From: JANQEU01 sp965242805 | GTDB taxonomy: Bacteria > Bacteroidota > Bacteroidia > Cytophagales > Cyclobacteriaceae | Reading direction: 5' to 3' | Assembly (NCBI GenBank): GCA_965242805.1 | Contig: CBDETD010000002.1 | Span: 5,084,001-5,148,000, forward strand | DNA length: 64,000 nucleotides | Part shown: positions 63,501-64,000 of the stretch, one piece after another | How positions within the stretch are numbered: the first letter of the stretch is position 1 | Layout: each line of letters starts with the position of its first letter | Program-made: the position numbers and the translations under genes | Notes under the pieces: generated by a model | What the model saw: the letters and a program-made list of their open reading frames with translations, nothing else | What the model was told of the DNA's origin: nothing | The model's database searches: none

Positions 63501-64000
63501 AGGGATTTCCAGGGTTGCCAGTTTTATCACTTCAAATGTTCTAATAGGAGCTGGAAACGCAAATGGGAGGATTGACGACCTTCGTTTTTATGAAATTGCA
63601 CTTTCTGATACTGAAGTACAGGACATCTATACGTCAGAAAGACCGACAGGTCGAATCGCTTATTTCCCATTTGATGGTGGCAGCCTATTCAATGAAAACG
63701 GAGACGGTTATGATTTGTCTGAAAAGGACATCAATAACCAGTTTGCACCCGGAAGTATTGCCACAATAACGGACCGAAATGGTGATCCAAATAGTGCTTA
63801 TGCGCTCGATAACTCTGGACAATTTTTAGAGCTGTTCCACAATTTCGAATGGGATTTCAATCATGAACTGACCGTCAATGCATGGATAAATATGAATGCA
63901 CTTCCCATCAATAATGGTATTAACTGGGACGTGGTTACAGAAGATACTCAGGGAGGTCGCATGATCGTTGACGGAGATGGATCACTTATCTATCATTGGT
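57583..64000 (+). CDS. Second giant LamG/beta-propeller surface protein, 3' end outside window
   Basis: Open from the ATG at 57583 to the window end without a stop (2139 codons so far). The N-terminus has a long polar lead before the hydrophobic core LYTLLLSVMSALMVSAQ; the ATG at 57649 (MTGKINIRF) is a plausible shorter start. Modules in order, approximate bp: beta-propeller (57735-58520) with the TSPTHF-type domain (58540-58860), LamG 1 (58860-59480), LamG 2 (59490-60080), LamG 3 (60110-60730), Fn3-type (60750-61010), a TLDDAITITVYPDRTYPPG module (61040-61430), a second Fn3 (61440-61670), an SBBP-type propeller (61690-63010) and LamG 4 and 5 (63020-63640 and 63655 to the end). A T9SS domain would be expected beyond the window. 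It is a mosaic of the same modules as the first giant. Confidence 0.9.
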   Translation, partial: MKTTEKYGFNPFLSISNQLRKQMTGKINIRFKKLYTLLLSVMSALMVSAQVSLEYSTSPGILEAAYTGNTYSIITQAPDAKAIAFNDDGTQMYIATGSGTAFVVVHNLTIPYDITTASTAGFNFNPSPQEPNPGAIAWSADGTQFYVGGFTTSTIFSYNVTTPFDLTTASINNSFLQSQDVSIEGLAFNNDGSKMYILGQNNDAVFEYNLSTPFDVSTAVFSTSFIVSAQDVSVVDLAFNANGSKMYVLGNIGNQIYEYGLATNFDVSTASFLDSFSVSGQDTDFSGGMTFGNQGAHVYVIGKDNDLVFDYSMGAAFSEFTTFNGQVDGNIIITINGDTFTNAGGGLSSPTHYTIDNLPSGLSSFMDVAPDGASATLKLMGTADDNTNADDVNNLQFTFTDNAFTSTLATNVSNATGASSNLGIDFEDNTRLSLSFTGNTVDDSGNGNNATVGDGVTGTTFPTLTTDRFGRINQAYSFDGLDDYMTSPQTWVTNTPFSISTWVFWDGDNGNFQEILSWWDVSQGSKPYLGVSATTGEIRFGDSYGSTGAFMPVGQWVHLVATYDWDGISKIYLNNQLVSVSGTGLSNDFINGSLEIGKQRSGTEYWDGKIDDITFYTYPLKESEIQNLYEFNGWPIVADVPLDGNASDISGNGHDGTITGTIATTDRFGNATSALTFDGVDDFIFLNNTTILGDDNFSVEFWTRFDSYHQGSFVSANNIGSLDGWAIVPENDGNIYFWIGNGGASDFITSNAAVLSSWNHVVAVKEGSDIRLYINGNLESTGTTLRTVNADILVHLGRRYNDVSQNFLNGDLDGVRIYRTALQDQDVVEKYQEFGWPLNNSGILLAQYDFSGNMDDNSGNGLNGVQVLATPTSDRFGNLNSAYNFDGSTSYNTIPTDPVFQFGTSQDFSISGWFRSTNLNDSRIIQKYFNGTGFRLWLLGDGTVSFDLAEVGSGKFVSSLSGYNDGNWHHFVVQADRDTYLSVHIDGVQDNLISNFTTDKNIDTGDDIYIGVESISPSNSTLSNFFQGDLDDIVFYTSTLTDSDILGLYNRTSPNVNAPSPFAEQVDPTTVRVYWNNDITSNGYSLFQSTDGGSSFTLVDNTIQNTENIYDVAVVTGTSYIFELEVSNASSTASGFSNEVSVETVTTPPYDINPPSFTLDDAITITVYPDRTYPPGQLENANKIYLHSGLIEAGQGLENQGGWTAAPGNTFVDDNGVGLMTDNGDGSWSITINDQRSYYGVDGTFTASQLAFLFRNENGTLVGKGPIDFVNNTQDIFVDYITVGNPGIFTAALSQTSMIITWNDVADELGYRIYRSTDDVSFTEIASLGPDVTEFTDTGLTSNSLYFYYVEAYDASSASATGSVGNYTFSDGLSTRFDDFGTFGSGGFEYGRSVEVDVDGNFYYYGVFTDDIDIDGTILTATGQGVYLAKFNNSGSLIWAKAFDSFEPTNSAGFMFGQVVTVDATGDVYISGQFSGNYGGITTNQILDESSNFQSYVSNAFVTKLDPNGNEIWTRVLNSTGYSSANDIVFDGTGNLYVVGEWNGDATFAATAMTGGGPFLLKYDTNGNENWVRVGVQSNFDDTGFGLGAATDGSSIYITGATRSDTDFGGTIITDLGGGEIFVVKYDQNGNVIWVREAGGDDLDVGFDIVLDINNDPYITGYFNSGTLTSGGVTLTNTSAGESDIFLIKFDQTGAPQWGRQYGTGLGDFAFNIATDGDNLYVTGLKSKDPASFDGVAADNGTFYLLSVDSFGGVNWVDIVEGSVRGRDMDYDNGLLYIPGRFEYAANVGGSIFTSNNNSSDAFLGRMQVQPSFSNGLVGYYRFDGGQVFDDSGNGYDGTLVGINTPFPYMDRNGDQSSSLFFPDDPNSFIDINHGDVWDFSGEMTWNLWVNPTNFPQGVLQDLIFASTTTPTPQVLRIDDTGSVSFSHDDVNNINVVEVGGTINPNEWSMLTVTIDAVNNLRIYINGAITLETGISRVASFITSNVLIGAGNANGRIDDLRFYEIALSDTEVQDIYTSERPTGRIAYFPFDGGSLFNENGDGYDLSEKDINNQFAPGSIATITDRNGDPNSAYALDNSGQFLELFHNFEWDFNHELTVNAWINMNALPINNGINWDVVTEDTQGGRMIVDGDGSLIYHW

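Noticed and set aside
1..64000. CRISPR array, toxin-antitoxin or defence island
   Set aside because: No short regularly spaced repeats, no cas genes and no nuclease or restriction genes were seen. The MORN lipoprotein is only nominally linked to an antitoxin label.

Overview
The window looks like a chromosomal segment of a marine Bacteroidota, most likely of the order Cytophagales. The base composition is moderate to low GC. Several large proteins carry type IX secretion (T9SS) C-terminal sorting domains, and promoters of the Bacteroidota form (TTTG, about 20 bp, TAnnTTTG) can be read directly. There are LytTR two-component genes, PadR plus 'permease prefix domain 2' transporters, a bacillithiol gene (bshB1), MORN lipoproteins, DUF349, DUF4199 and DUF1761 proteins. 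The genus cannot be told from sequence alone.

Layout. 1-9.8 kb: the end of a beta-propeller protein, an FtsX/MacB-type permease, an AhpD-like protein with a C-terminal zinc ribbon, a 1318-residue T9SS protein with delta-60 and Ig-like repeats, and a DUF4199 plus membrane-anchored LuxR pair. 9.8-26.2 kb is mostly housekeeping: a MORN lipoprotein, a 56-residue gene, tRNA(CAU), a START-like protein, an LptF/G permease, rpsO, pnp, rpoD, trxB, bshB1, a LytTR sensor/regulator pair, DUF1761, a glycosyltransferase, pdxH, miaE, yqgE and DUF349. 26.6-28.6 kb: a three-gene unit (small ORF, thioredoxin-fold protein, six-helix sensor without an output domain), then a tRNA-Thr with a degenerate partner. 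28.7-33.4 kb: a PadR regulator with its permease and a voltage-gated-type K+ channel. A REP-associated transposase (RAYT) sits between 218-bp duplicates of the converging ends of the permease and channel genes.

33.5-46.5 kb is a coherent inorganic-sulfur module: a Crp/Fnr regulator, two SulP anion transporters with STAS domains, a fused 4Fe-4S/NrfD subunit with a molybdopterin oxidoreductase (sulfite-dehydrogenase-like), two paralogous persulfide-dioxygenase-like MBL proteins with rhodanese domains, and two half-size YeeE/YedE-type transporters. Four 16-bp palindromes (TGTAAC-N4-GTTACA) precede four of its transcription units. In three of them the distance from palindrome centre to the TAnnTTTG box is identical (29.5 bp), as expected for a class II Crp-type activator. 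The inferred flow is sulfane sulfur/thiosulfate uptake, then oxidation to sulfite, then sulfate, then export.

46.7-64 kb is a surface-protein region: an unknown secreted protein, then two tandem pairs, each a small Kre9/KNH-like secreted protein followed by a giant LamG/beta-propeller protein. The second giant runs off the window. The two small proteins are almost identical in amino-acid sequence but strongly diverged at synonymous sites.

The strongest candidates for something under-described are the palindrome-defined sulfur regulon, the REP/RAYT insertion with duplicated gene ends, and the Kre9-like plus giant LamG pairs. No CRISPR array, prophage, restriction system or known defence system was seen.
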